Below, in pieces: positions 33,338-46,200 of a stretch of 64,000 bases of DNA. The position numbers and the translations under genes are program-made. The notes under the pieces are model-generated. The model was not told where the DNA came from. It saw nothing but the letters and a program-made list of their open reading frames with translations, and made no database searches. Positions within the stretch are counted from its first letter, which is position 1. The number at the start of each line of letters is the position of its first letter. Origin of the DNA: Kamptonema formosum PCC 6407 (lineage in GTDB: Bacteria > Cyanobacteriota > Cyanobacteriia > Cyanobacteriales > Microcoleaceae); assembly GCF_000332155.1 (NCBI RefSeq), contig NZ_KB235906.1, positions 14,310 to 78,309 of the forward strand, read 5' to 3'.

Positions 33338-34999
33338 TTAAACCACAGTCTTAAACAGATTTTGCGCGACGAAATTGCCCACCGCCCAACCAGTTGGCAG
33401 CGCATCCTCAACCGTAGCCTCGCGCACGTGCACGCCACCGTAAATCCGGCTGATGGCATCCTCATAGGCAGCATCGTAAAAACTGTTGTAACTGCGCGTT
33501 ACACCGGGAAGTTCTTGGGAAACTGCCGTAAAAGAGTAGTTTTCGCCAAAAAAGTTAGTCATCACCCCGGCAAATGCACCGCCAAAAGTCGAATGTCCAG
33601 AGATGTAATCTGGGAACGGCGGCGTGGGGTTGAGTAGGGGCTCCCATTCCGGGTCTGTCACCGTTCCTGAAATGCCGTGTTTATCGCCAAATCCCCCAGT
33701 AATCAGATCGTCCGGTCGGGGTTGAATGACTTTGCTGTTATACTTAGCATCCCAGACCACGATCCCCGCATCCGCCAAAGCGACGTTTAACTCGGCAAAC
33801 AAGCGGGCATTATCAGCGAGACTCTTTTCTTCCCGCATGGCGACTTCTTCAGCAATTTGGTTCAATTGTCCGTAAGGTCGGAAAGTGTCGGCGCGATCGT
33901 CAGCCCAGAACAGGGCGATTTCAGTTTGGTCGGGAGTTCGCGTCACGGTGGTGTTGGCGGTGCTCTGTTTCCCTCCTAACAACCGAACTTCTTCCAAGTC
34001 TTGCACAAAGCGATCGGTTCCGGGCACGCCATCTAAGCCGTTCGGGGCAAAGGCTGTGGTGTTAGGGATAGCAAAGGGCTTGACTTTGCCCCAGTTGGGC
34101 CCAAGTGCCACGCCTTTGTTGGGGCCTTCGGTATCCGGCCGCCAAACGTAATCGCCTGCTGGGGGAATGTAAGGGGCATTGTTGCTAGAACCGTCGTTGG
34201 CGCGGGAGGCGAGAATGGTGTCAGCAACGAAGTTTCCAAAGGCGACTCCATCGGCTTCGGCTTGCGGTGTGTCTGCGATTTCTGCTAAGGATCGGGCGAG
34301 TTGTCGATCGAATAATTGAGCTTGATTTGGCAGTAGTGTGACTAAAACCCGGTGGGCTGCTGCTGCTGCTGCTGCTTCCTCCGATGCGCCAATGGGGGCG
34401 GGAGTGTTGACAGCATAGGATGTGTGAGTGCGATCGAACGCATTCACCGCATCGTAAACCGAGAGGGCAGCGATCGCCAACAGGCGCGACCCTACAGTAG
34501 GCGGCACGCCCCGTCCCGCTTTCCCTTCTGCTTGAATCGCATTTAAAGCGGTGGCATTCCAGTCGATGACAATATCGCTTCCAGTTGCCGAAACCAGTTT
34601 TGAGATTTGCTTGCTTTCGTTGTTCTGGTTAATTTCGGCAATCAAGTTGCAAGCCCCCGGAGCTCCAACCGAGGTGATGTTGCTATAGTTCAACCTAACG
34701 GTTGTGGATTGTCCCGGAAGCAGGTTGACTTGTTGGACAGTGGAGGTTAGCAAGCAATCGTTGACTAATTTGCCGTCTGGGGCGCGATCGATTATCGAGT
34801 CTGTGGAAGTATAGAGTTTAACGGTGATGGGGCCCTTTATTGGTGCGGAACCTTGATTTGTCAGCTTAACATTGACTTTAGCGCGATCGCCCATTTCAAT
34901 GGTTTTGGGCAAATCAATCTTGCTGAATTTAGCCACTAATTCCCCCAGGGAGGGAAGTAAATTTTGAGCGGTTACTATATCTACAACTTGCTGATTCAT
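33338..34999 (-). CDS. Vanadium-dependent haloperoxidase-like protein with N-terminal CARDB-type domain
   Basis: With ATG 34999 (AAGAAGG 8 nt upstream) the protein has 553 residues. Residues 20-145 form a CARDB-like adhesion fold (VNVKLTNQGSAPIKGPITVKL ... LLPGQSTTVRLNYS). The rest is a PAP2-superfamily haloperoxidase. Vanadate-binding motifs are KVIQPRPDD, PDYISGHSTFGG (Ser467-His469) and ISRIYGGVH (Arg518, His524). Such enzymes oxidise halide with peroxide to halogenate organic compounds. No secretion signal is seen at this start. It stands alone, about 300 bp from the glycosyltransferase genes. Confidence 0.88.
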   Translation of the reverse strand: MNQQVVDIVTAQNLLPSLGELVAKFSKIDLPKTIEMGDRAKVNVKLTNQGSAPIKGPITVKLYTSTDSIIDRAPDGKLVNDCLLTSTVQQVNLLPGQSTTVRLNYSNITSVGAPGACNLIAEINQNNESKQISKLVSATGSDIVIDWNATALNAIQAEGKAGRGVPPTVGSRLLAIAALSVYDAVNAFDRTHTSYAVNTPAPIGASEEAAAAAAAHRVLVTLLPNQAQLFDRQLARSLAEIADTPQAEADGVAFGNFVADTILASRANDGSSNNAPYIPPAGDYVWRPDTEGPNKGVALGPNWGKVKPFAIPNTTAFAPNGLDGVPGTDRFVQDLEEVRLLGGKQSTANTTVTRTPDQTEIALFWADDRADTFRPYGQLNQIAEEVAMREEKSLADNARLFAELNVALADAGIVVWDAKYNSKVIQPRPDDLITGGFGDKHGISGTVTDPEWEPLLNPTPPFPDYISGHSTFGGAFAGVMTNFFGENYSFTAVSQELPGVTRSYNSFYDAAYEDAISRIYGGVHVREATVEDALPTGWAVGNFVAQNLFKTVV

Positions 35000-35314
35000 T
35001 GATGTTACCTTCTTGAAGAATTCCTGCTTTTTGTTGTATTTCAAAGTTATCCGACTATTTGCCATTTCTATGTAACATTGATGTAGATTTGAAAATAATA
35101 AGTTTTTTATCATCTATCTTCAGAACTAGAACACAGGACACAACATAGTTGTATCCTGTGTTCTAGGTAATGGAGAATTGGTAGGTGTTTGCGAGATTAA
35201 TCGAACAGTCCTAGACGTAATTGGCACATGATGAGTGCGAGTTCCCTGACAATAATAATTTCACGGTGTCTGCAAAAATTTATCCCTGGCAACTTATTAA
35301 TCAAGGAGTTAAGT

Positions 35315-36046
35315 ATGAGACAGTCTGTGAGTCCAATATTTACCAAATTTTTCAAAACTGTTTCAGAGTCGGATAAAACTCTTTATTTAGAACAAATCCA
35401 AACCTTTTTTAATAACATTGATGAAGGTTATTCAGAAGTTAACACTCTCGAAGGTGGATTAAGAGGTTCTACCATACTGGGAGACATAAAGTTGTATGGT
35501 TTTTCAGTGAAAAGAGATAAGTGTTCAGAACATTGGTATGTTGGGTTTTACAATACAGCGATTCCCTACGCGAAAATTGAAATGTCATCTCGCGTTCCAC
35601 ATCCTGAACATATTACCTCTATTGACATGGACTATACTCAATTACTAATCGAACAATCTCTAGCAGATATGGCTTGGGGTTATGATTATACTCGGAAGAC
35701 ATTTATAGAGTTACTAATAGGAGGGTTTCCAAAAAGCAGTTATGTTGGTAAAATAGCATGGGTTTATTTGATGCTAAAAATCGAATTTTTGCCTGAGCTA
35801 TCTCAGCAATTTGAAAAAAATGTATATCCCAAAGTTCCTATTTATGATTTTGGCAACTATCTAGAAAAACAAGCTCAAATTAGCCTAGAAAAAGTGATGA
35901 GACTTCAACGTCACAAAACTGAAGATGTTGTACAATTTATCAATAAAACAGATGGCTTAATTCTCAATGCTTTAGGTGAAAATCAAATGAGAGAATGGTT
36001 GAATCGTATCGGTATTGATTTTGATGTCTGGTTTAAGTGTATCTAG
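35315..36046 (+). CDS. Unknown protein
   Basis: This 243-residue protein is not recognised. ATG 35315 is chosen because AAGGAG lies 6 nt before it; an upstream open extension to 35228 is unlikely. Features are an N-terminal helix (SPIFTKFFKTVSESDKTLYL), a short GLRGSTILGDIKLYGFSVKRD strand region and a C-terminal MREWLNRIGIDFDVWF helix. It is the only plus-strand gene between the haloperoxidase and the RHS locus, and its AT-rich composition differs from its neighbours. Proximity to the RHS locus makes an immunity role possible but unproven. Confidence 0.55.
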   Translation: MRQSVSPIFTKFFKTVSESDKTLYLEQIQTFFNNIDEGYSEVNTLEGGLRGSTILGDIKLYGFSVKRDKCSEHWYVGFYNTAIPYAKIEMSSRVPHPEHITSIDMDYTQLLIEQSLADMAWGYDYTRKTFIELLIGGFPKSSYVGKIAWVYLMLKIEFLPELSQQFEKNVYPKVPIYDFGNYLEKQAQISLEKVMRLQRHKTEDVVQFINKTDGLILNALGENQMREWLNRIGIDFDVWFKCI

Positions 36047-36153
36047 GCGTTGCTCAATAAGCGTATGAATTTGAATGTTTGCAAATTTTATATTCCTATA
36101 TATTAACGCCTTTAGGCCTTATCACTATGGTAAGCCTTTATGAGTTTATTCAA

Positions 36154-36798
36154 TCACATTCTCTCTATTAATCTAGTCTCCTCCTCCAACAACTTTTCAG
36201 CAATTTCAGAACCATAAACATGGGTTAATAACGTTGGCAACCATTTATTTCGAGTTATATCGGGAGGATTCAAACTACAAGCCAACAGAAGGTCTCGCAA
36301 ACGCTTAAAAAAACCATACACCTGCTTGTCTAAATCCGGGACGGCTCCTCTAATCTCTTCGATAAACTCTGGAGACCCACCCAGTAATCCAAAACGTTCA
36401 TGTGATTTCATCAGTCCCCACTTACCTTGGGCTGAATAGATAACACTGTCTAAAGTATAAGGATTAATACCCAACCTCGGTCCAATTAGCCTATCTTTTT
36501 CTGTTCCAGAGTATCCCTCAAGAAACTCTGATAATGGGATATAACAGTGACCAGGACCATGCTCTGGGTATCCTGTCGATATTAGTGAGATATAGCAGCC
36601 AGTATCACCTAATTTAACTGCTGCGCTAATCAGTGCTTCAATCAGTAGAGAATCATTTTCATCTTCACAAGGATAGATAATTGTACGTCCTATCACCTGC
36701 GATGAAAAAGGTTCCTTAAACGGATTGTCGTGAACAAAAATTTTCCGAAGGAAAGGCTCTGCTTCTAAATTAAATTCATCTTCAGTGAGAATGTGCAT
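36154..36798 (-). CDS. Unknown protein downstream of RHS locus, candidate immunity protein
   Basis: This 214-residue soluble protein begins MHILTEDEFNLEAEPFLRK and has an HGPGHCYIPL segment and a C-terminal helix pair (VYGFFKRLRDLLLACSL, EIAEKLLEEETRLIERM). No catalytic motif was recognised. It is co-directional with the RHS gene and a small membrane protein, in the position where immunity genes or tip cassettes accumulate. I cannot assign a function. Confidence 0.5.
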   Translation of the reverse strand: MHILTEDEFNLEAEPFLRKIFVHDNPFKEPFSSQVIGRTIIYPCEDENDSLLIEALISAAVKLGDTGCYISLISTGYPEHGPGHCYIPLSEFLEGYSGTEKDRLIGPRLGINPYTLDSVIYSAQGKWGLMKSHERFGLLGGSPEFIEEIRGAVPDLDKQVYGFFKRLRDLLLACSLNPPDITRNKWLPTLLTHVYGSEIAEKLLEEETRLIERM

Positions 36799-36869
36799 AT
36801 AAATGGTTTAGGTATGCCATTGATAATTGTTTGATGATAAACTTTAACGTTTCCTTCTTAGTAAGCCTC

Positions 36870-37184
36870 TCAGCTTTCAAACACCTTTTTACATATTCTT
36901 AAAAGAAACTTGATAAGCAGAATAAAAATGCAGTAAAAAAGTACGGGTATCCATATCGTTATCCAGAATTCGACATTCTCATTGTCAAGCTCTTGCCAAC
37001 GTAATTTAGAAATCAAAACATCAGTCAAAATAATATTAATTTCAATTATTAGGGTCGCCATAAAAATTCCCCAAATTGTATAGCGCCAAACTAGCACTAT
37101 AGGTAAAATAAACACCATCATTACCGAAAAAAAATCAATAATATCGGCAATTAGCGATAGATATTTGTCAACTAACAACATCAT
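36870..37184 (-). CDS. Small multi-pass membrane protein directly after RHS gene
   Basis: This 104-residue protein has three to four hydrophobic segments (about 8-30, 38-55, 70-95) separated by a charged SKLRWQELDNENVEF loop and a basic end (ICKKVFES). It begins 91 bp after the RHS stop on the same strand. Membrane-embedded immunity proteins are known for membrane-acting RHS toxins, so it is the first candidate for immunity to the RHS C-terminus. AGGTAAATT precedes the ATG. Confidence 0.6.
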   Translation of the reverse strand: MMLLVDKYLSLIADIIDFFSVMMVFILPIVLVWRYTIWGIFMATLIIEINIILTDVLISKLRWQELDNENVEFWITIWIPVLFYCIFILLIKFLLRICKKVFES

Positions 37185-37275
37185 AATTTACCTCCGATGC
37201 TTATTCAAGCTAATGAATATTTTCAGAATAAAATTTGAATGTTTTATTCTGTTGTCTGTTCTAAGATTGAATCCA

Positions 37276-40200
37276 CTAAAACCTCAACTTGATATAAGAT
37301 GATGGAAACCTCAGATTTTGTAGGTCGTTGATTATTTTATTTTTAGTTTCGTCTACCTGCCCTTCTATACTATTGATAAATTGTTCGAGATAGCTCCCAC
37401 GCCACTGATCTCCTGGCAAGACTGGTCGCCAGACAGAGGCATCTGGGTATTGTTGAACGATCTTATTAAGGCAGGAACAGTCGTATGAACTGCCTGGTGG
37501 AGTATTACTGGACTGTCGCCCACGATTTTGTGGCAAACCAGGAGAGAGAACTCGTCCCCCACGATCGCGAACCAGATTGTCAGTAACAATCACATCTCCA
37601 ATAGTCGCATCCCTCGGAACAAGTACGGGTACAGACACGGATATTCCAACTGTTGTAGGCAATCTAACAGAAATAGTTTGCCATTGTATATTGCCTACAA
37701 ATACTTCATAAAATGCCCACTTGTTATTTCTACATACCCATACACCATCCGCATCCTTAGAGTGACCTATACTATCTGGAGTAGCCTGACCAGGTTGTAA
37801 TGTTTCTAGATAGTCATCAGTGGTATTACTGTTGAGAATAATCACTGGTTGGCTACTATTATTCGTTACCGATCCATTCCCAGGCCATCGTGTATCCCTA
37901 GTTCCCGAAGGATCAATTCTATCAACAGGCCGATTCCCCACATACCGATAAAGATTAGCATCCCCACCCCCAAACCCAACAGAATCCTCCCCAATAAACC
38001 GTCCTATCTCCCCATCATAATACCGACTCCGATAATAATACAACCCCGTCTCAGCATCCAACTCCCTCCCCGTAAACCCATACCGACTCCCAAACCCAGA
38101 ATCACTCTCATCAACCACCCCACCAAACGCATCATAAACAACATGATTCACCACACTCCCACTATCATCCACCCAATCCTTAACCGTCCCCAACTGGTCA
38201 CTTAAAGCCCATAAAACATCCCCCTGAGCACTCTCCTGCGCCAACATTTGGTCAACACCACTCCCAAACAAATACCGCTGATCCAAAACAGGTTGATTCG
38301 CCCCCGAAGCAGTGAAATCAAACAGCACATTATCCCTGTCATAAACAAACCGAGTCTCATTACTCCCCACCTTCTTAGCAATCCGACGGTTCATCGCATC
38401 ATACTTAAACCCTACTTCCTGAGTAACATCCCCCGCCGCATTCTTATCAAAAACCCCCGCCAAACGATTCCGATAATCCCACTCATACTCCGTCACCTTA
38501 TTACTCGAAATCTCAGTCCGACGAATCAAATTCCCCTCATCATCATAAGCATAATTAAACTTCCCATCCGACTGTAACCGATTATTAGTTCCCGTTTGAT
38601 ATCCAGAATTAGTCCGATTACCATTGCCATCGTAACTGAAACTTTCATCCGGCTGATTAGTATTAGAATAGTCAGCCACAGTCAACTGATTATTCTTGTC
38701 GTAGCTGTAATTTGTCACCCCATCAACATCCGTAATCTTCGTAATCCGATTCCCATTGTCATAATCAAAGTCATAGGAAACATCACTCCCATGACTCAAA
38801 ACATCCAAACGATTCTTAGCATCATAAGTATAAGTAGTTCCCCTCACCAACTGACTTCCACTCAAATCAGAATAACGATTCACTGACTTAATTTGACCGA
38901 CATTATCGTAACCGAAATCCACCCGCTTCGATGCCACACCATTACCGCTTTGAGTAACTTGGCTAATCCGATTTAGCGTGTCGTAAGTATAAGCAGTAGT
39001 CCCCTTAGCTGCACCGTTAATCGTATCCTTGACAGACAGGAGATTATCTTGGTCATCATAGGTGTAGTTTAACAGCACATTCGGTACGCCATTTGTTCCC
39101 GTATTATCGACAGCAATTTGCCGTCCTTTCGGGTCATAACTAAACTTGTACGTCGAATCTGGGTCTTTAACAGAAATTAACTGATTTGCGGCATCATAAG
39201 TAGAAGTAATTGTCCGAATTGGATTATTAGTAGCATTCAGCCAATTTTCTGCCGTCTCCCGATTTAGTTCATCGTAAGTAAAGGAACGCACCCGACTATT
39301 TCTGTCAGTAATTCTAGTACGATTTCCCACATCATCGTACTCAAAAGTACGAGCTTTACCAAATTGATTCGTTTCTGATTTCAACCGATTTCTGGCATCA
39401 TAAATAAATTGAGTCGTATTATTCACCGGGTCTTTAATCGATGTGACATTGCCCACATCATCATATTCAGTAGTAGTAGTTCCCGATGGAGTTAAAGCAT
39501 CAATGATTTGTGTTTGCCGATTTCTGGCATCATAAACATACTGAGTCTTATTACTATTCCCATCAATTTCAGCCGTAACATTCCCCACCTTATCGTACTC
39601 AGTCTTACTCGTACTAGCAACAGAAGTCTTCGCCCCTTCAGTCACCTCCGTCCGCATTCCCAACGAGTCATACTTGTACTCAGTCCGATTATTATTAGCA
39701 TCAATTTGAGCCACCAATTGATTAGCCGCATCATACTCAAACCGAGTAACTTTCTCATTTGCATCAACCTCCCGAACCAACCTTCCCCGTGCATCATAAA
39801 CCTTATTAGTCCGATTACCCAACGCATCAAAACTCGCCGTCTGATTATTATCAGCATCATACCGCAACTTCTCTTTAGAAGCATCGGGATTAATCGTCTC
39901 AACCAAGCGATTCCGACTATCATACCGATACTCAGTTTTCCTTCCCAACGGGTCAACCATCAACACCTGATTCCCATTTTTATCATACTCATAACGAGTC
40001 ACTGGAGCGCTCAACGGCCCGCTACCATCCGGGTCAGGAGAAGTCACTTTAACCAACTGATTCATCATATTATACTCAGACTCAGTACGATTGCCATTCT
40101 CATCAATCACCGCCGTCTGATTCCCCCCACCATCATACTCAAATTCCTGCGTTGCTTCATCAGGAGTACCAGAGGCAAACGTCGTCTTCTTCAACTGATT

Positions 40201-43200
40201 CATCGCATCATATTCATACTCAGTACGAATGCCATTTTCATCAATTACCGCCGACTGATTCCCCGCTTCATCATACTCAAACTCCTGGGTTACTTCATCA
40301 GCAGTACCTTTGGCAAAAGTAATCTTAACCAACTGGTCTTTCTCGTTATAATCGTAATCTGTCACCCGTCCATTCGGGTCAGTTTCAGTATCAATTAAAC
40401 TCTGATTGGTGTAAGTATAGCTAGTCACCACATCATCGCTACCACCTACAGCACCTACTACCTTAGTCACCTTTCTTCTATTACCAGTTACCTGGTCAAC
40501 TTCGTAAAGAGTTTGGCGGCCTAATTCGTCAGTTTCACTCGTTACTTGATTGAACACATTATCGTAAGTAAAACTACGTTTGCCAGTACCTCCCCCCCCT
40601 GAGTTGATCGGAGTATTATTGAGACTTACAGAAACATTGTTGCTGTTGGAACTAGCCAATACCATATCCAAGTCGCCATCGGAGTCAACATCTTCTAATG
40701 CCACAGATGAGTGGATTTCGTAATTATTCTGCTCATTATCAGTTGCTAATATACCGCTGCCATTATTTAACAAAACTCTCTCTGAACCGTAACCGCTGCC
40801 GGAAACAACCACATCTAAATCGTCATCTAAATCCAAGTCCCCTATAGCTACAGATGTAGAAGAAAGATAAGAGTTAAGTGAGTAATTTGTTGCCGGAGTG
40901 AAAGAACCATTGCTACCCAATAATACAGAGGCAACCGCTACATTTCCGCTGCCTGAACCAGCCGTAACGATATCGTTTTTGCCATCTTTATTTATATCTC
41001 CTACAGCTACGCTCCTCGCCTGAGAAGCAACCGTATAATTACTTTGAGAAGCAAAAGTGCCATTACCATTACCCAATAATACTGACACCCTACCAGTTGA
41101 ATTAGGCCCATAAGGAGTTGCACTAATAATGTCTAAGTTACCATCCTTATCTAAATCATTCAAAATTACAGCTTCTGGCGCAGAATTTAGCGGTATATCG
41201 GTTCGGGAAAAAGAACCGCTGCTGTTACCCAAAAGCACTGATATATTATTGCTAGAACTATTGGCCGTAACGATATCGTTCCTGCCATCCTTATTGATAT
41301 CTCCTATAGCTACGGATACTGCCCCAGAACCTACTGCATAATTAGTTTGAGCAGCAAAATTACCATTGCCATCGCCCAATAATACTGATACTCTACCGCT
41401 AGGGGGATTCGTCCCCCCCGAAATACTGGCAGTAACAATATCGTTTTTGCCGTCGCCATTTACATCCCCTAACCCTACAGATCTTGGCCCGTTTGCCACA
41501 GCGTAATCTTTTTTGGGAGCAAAAGTACCGTCGCCATTTCCCGGTATCACTGATACATTATTAGTAAAACGATTGGCAGTAACAATATCGAGATTTCCAT
41601 CATCATTGATATCTTTGATTGTTCCTAGAGTAGGAGATGAGCCAACTGGATAGTAAGTCTTAGCAGAAAACAACTGACCGTTGTTATTTGGAGGTGTTTC
41701 CTCTGTACCAGAAAGGGAATCGGAAATACTTTTCACATTGCCTTTCCCATCGTACTCATAGTCAGTAACATTGCCTCGCGCGTCGGTTCTTTTGGTAACT
41801 AATAAGTTTTGATTCCTTTCAAAAGCGGGTTTCAATCCGCCGCCATCTTTGGCTGAAACTACTTGTCCGGTTTGGTCGAGAATTTCTGTTTCTACGTTGC
41901 CGTTACTATCTGCTGTAGTCGTTTCCACAGCTCCTAAAACTTTAGCAACTGGTGGATTTAATGGGTTGGTTGTCTGTTCGGAAGGATACAAACCTTGTAC
42001 TTGTACTGGTGCTACTTGAATTGTTGAACCGTCTTTCTTGATAGCAGTTTTTGCTCTACCTGCAAAATCGTAGGATGTTTGTTCGGAAAATCCGCGTTTG
42101 TCAATTTCTCCGATCATGTGTCGTTGCGCGTCATAGCTAAATGTCCGCGCTTTAGTATCGGGGTCAATTATCTTTTGGAGATTGCCTGCTGTGTCGTATT
42201 CTAGTTGAGTAGAGCGCCCGGCTGGGTCAACTATTTCGCTGACTTTGCCGTTAGTATAGGTGAAGGTTGTTAGTAGTCCGCTTGGGTCAACTATGCGTTC
42301 AATTTTTCCGTCTGTATTGTAACTGTATTTAGTTTCGTTTCCATTGGGTTCTTTGATTGAGGCTAACTGATTGGTGGCGTTGAAGTTGTAAGTTGTTTGG
42401 TCTTTTAAGGTGCGGCGAAATGTGCCGTCGCTCTGCTTTTCTAAGGTGGAAAAGTCTCCGGGTGGTGATAGGTAAGTTCCGCCTGGGGTTGTGGGTGCGT
42501 CGAATACTAATTCCCCGCCGTCGCCGTCTATTAAGAGAACTGATTTGTCGGGATTTTCTACTAATTCTTGCCATCCAGCTATTCCCCAACCGCTGCCAAA
42601 GGGACTATTAATTGTGTTGACGTTAAGCAGTTTTCCGGTGTTGTCGCTGGATGAACCTGCAAAGATTGTGCCTGTGAATTGACGAATGCCGGTGGTGAGG
42701 GTGTAATCGTATTGTCCTGATGGTAGGGAACTCATGTCTGCTTGCAATGCGGCATCGATTGTACCCCCAGCTTCAGGAATTGACCAAATGTGTTCGCCGC
42801 CATTTAAGCCGTATTCTCCGCCTTTGAATCCAGGGATTTGGTATTGCAAATTACCACGATTGAGGCTCAATTCTGCTACGAGTCGTCGCTGGGGATTGTA
42901 GGTGATGTTGTCGTAGCTGAAGTTGAGGATGGGGCGGGGGTCTGCTCTTAGTGAGTCGTAGGTTAAGGTGAGGCTGCGGTTTTCTCCCATTGATTGGTAG
43001 GAGACGAGGTTGTGGGTTTCGATGACGGCACCGGAGTGGAGTTCTACGGTTGAGGTAAAGTTGCTGTTAGCTTTGCATTCGTTGCAGTTATCTTTGGGGT
43101 TGCGGGGGTTTTGGCTGGGGTCCCGCAGGCTTGGTGCTGGTGGGGCGAAGAAGTGCCAACTGCTGTTGCGGATGCCACCGGAAATGGTTTCGATGGTGGT

Positions 43201-46200
43201 GCCGTCAGCGGTGACTTTACCAGTACCTACATTATCGAAGAAGCCTGTAGTAGGGTTAATCGACCACAAATCCATCGTGGTGTCTGGTGCGTAGCCGGCG
43301 CGGTTGGGTAAGGAGAGGGGGGCGGGGGTGGTAAACACCATATCCCCTGGCTGAATGGTGACTACTAAATCGGTGTGCAGGTTGGGGGGTAGGGCGGCGG
43401 GGGTTAATTCTGTGGGGACTTCGGTGATGCTGAGGTTTTCGGTGTAAAGGTTGCCTTCTGTGTCTTTGAGGGAACCGGCTTTGACAAATACGGATGCTTT
43501 GGGAATAGCTGCGGTGGTGACGGTGGTGTCGGCGGCTGGGTCAATGATTTGGGCATTGGTGAAGTCGATGGGGGGTAGGTAAATTGGTCGGGAGATGACG
43601 TTGTCAAAACCAGCGTAGACTTCATGTTCCAATAACAGGGGCAGTTTTTCGGCAATGTAGGGGTAGCTGTCTTCGCCTGTAATGCCGTCGCCGTAAATCT
43701 TGAGAGTATTGGGAAGTTCTGTTCCAGGGGCTTCAATCAGAGGGATTTTGAAGGAACCATCTGCCTCTGTGATGGCCACTGATTCACCGAGTAGGACTAA
43801 TACGTTGGCGAGAGGTTGTTGGTCGGTATTTTGGATGACACCGAAGATGCGGGGGATAGTTCTGGGTTCAGCAACTACTGTCAAGGTGGCAGTTTGGGTG
43901 GCAATGGCGGCTCCATCGCTGGCGGTGAGGGTGAAGGTGTAAGTGCCTTCTTCCCCAGGGGCTGGGGTGAAGATCAGGGTGCCATTGCCTTCGAGCTTGC
44001 TAGTTGGTAAAGGGCTATCGGAGGAAAGTGAATAGGTAATGCGATCGCCGTCGCTGTCGGTGGCCGATAATGGGATGGATAAGCGCTCTCCGATTTTGAC
44101 GTTCAATGGTGCTACAGGGTCGAAATTGGGAGCTGAGTTGGCGGCACTGGATAAGACGGTGGTAGTGAGAGGGAACCTCACGAAGTTAGGATTACTGAAC
44201 GCGATCTCTACTGGGGCTGAACTTGCTTGACTCTGCAAACCTCCCGCTGGAATGGCGTTGCGGAGGTTAATATAGGGAGAACCGGCGGGATTGGTGCCAG
44301 AAGGATTTTGCAGTTGGACATCGGCCGGTAAATTGGGGAAGGACACAGCGACGTTTCGACCAACGGGCGATCCACTGTTGCGGACTTGTAGCAGGGCTTT
44401 GTACTCGCCGGTGGCAGAGTCGAAGCGCACAGCACTGAAGTTGGCTTCCAGTTCGGAAGAAGGGTTGAGACTGCTGGTGTCGATCGCGGGCCCGATGGGA
44501 ACGCTTGATAGTTGTACCGGGAAGCTCGGTAAGGCAGAGCCTTCAGGATCGACAGAGTTAGTTAAGTTTTTAACTTCAATTTGGGTGCCGGTGTCGCTAT
44601 CGCTATTGATTAGCTTGAAAACGAGCATTCCGCTGGTTTCTGATTCGATGTCGCTCAGGTCAATTTCTACGGTTTTCCCGCTGTAGCGCACTCTTCCAGG
44701 GATGAACTCGGCGACATCGCCAGAAGCAGAAAACAGTGCTGTTCCAGGTTTACCACCATCCAGAAGTGTTTGGTTGGGATTGGTCGCTGAGACTAGGTAA
44801 ACCTGGAATAAATCTTCGATTGCTGGCTGGGTGTCGGTGGTGTCAAACTTGGCTGTCAGGTCAAATTTAAGCGTCCGCGACCCGGATGCTTGACCCAGTG
44901 TTACGGGCATAGTTGCTTGTACTAAGGAACTATCTCGTTCGCCCAGGAGCACGGTATCTGCTGAAGTCGCTCCCCAGCCTGTGGTGCCGACTCCACCCAC
45001 AAAGAAGTTATCTGTGACTTGGAAATTGATTGACTGTTCTGTTTGGTTTCCGGCACTGTCAATGCTGGTGATGACAACTGAGCGATTTCCCAAACTTAGC
45101 CCAGAGTCTGACAAGGCAGTATCGAACTCTGGGTTGGTTTCCAGCAGTTTGGGTGTTCCAGCATCGAGTTTGTATTGGGCAAGATCGATCCCCACCCCCG
45201 CATCCATTGTGCTGCCAGTCAGCCGTGCTGTACTGCTGTGCATTCCTCCAGCAATAGGTGTATTGATGGAAAGGGAGGGTACGGTGGTGTCGAGGGTAAA
45301 GGGGACGTTGAAGATGTCAGCACTGTTGTCTTTGGTGTCGGTGGCTGTAAGGTGCAGTACATGGTCGCCGTCACTCAAGGGATTGGCGTTAATTTCTTCT
45401 AATTGAGTCCGGTCAAATGAGAAGCCACCGCTGCTGTCGAGGCTGGCGGAGAGTTCGGCGAACTCTGACGACGGGGTGTCGTCAAAGCCGGCGCGGAAGC
45501 TGGCTATAGGACTGGTGTCGCTGATGGTTCCGGCTATTGTGGGGTCGTTTGTGATGTTGTCGGTGAGATCGCTGCCTGTATCGTTGGCAAGTTCTGCCAC
45601 AATCAATGGTGGTGTGGTGTCCAATTCTACTGTGACGTTAAAGGTGGTGGTGGTAACGTTACCGGCTGCGTCTTTTGCCGTGACTCTTAGCGTGTGGGTT
45701 CCGTCACTGATGTCAGTGAAATTCAGCGCTGTGTCGAAGCTGCTACTGCTTACGGTGACAGGAATTTCGGTGGCATTGTCGAAGCGGTAAGTTAAGGAAG
45801 TGAGTGTGGTTCCCGTGCCAGAGGCAGTGCCACTCAAACGAGTTGTTGGTGTCAGTGGTGCATCTGAGAGGGGTGTGGAGATATTGAGTTGGGGCAGCAC
45901 TGTATCGATTGTAACTTGCAGGGGCGCTGAAGTCGCGAGCGGTATCCCCAAGAACATCGCGGTAGCAGTGAAGGTGTGAGGGCCATCGGTGATGGGAGTT
46001 GCAGTAACTTGCTTGGGCTTAGTGAGGCTGGTTTGTCCGACTAGCTGTCCATCGCTGTACAGTCGTATTCGCAAACCTGTTAGGGTGTCCACCGCGAAGG
46101 TAGGAGTGTTATCGCTGGTGATGTTGTCGGTGCTGCTGATTCCCGTGTCGCTGCCAGCTCGCAAGTCCACCGTTACAGGTATGGGTAGGGTCAAGCTGCT

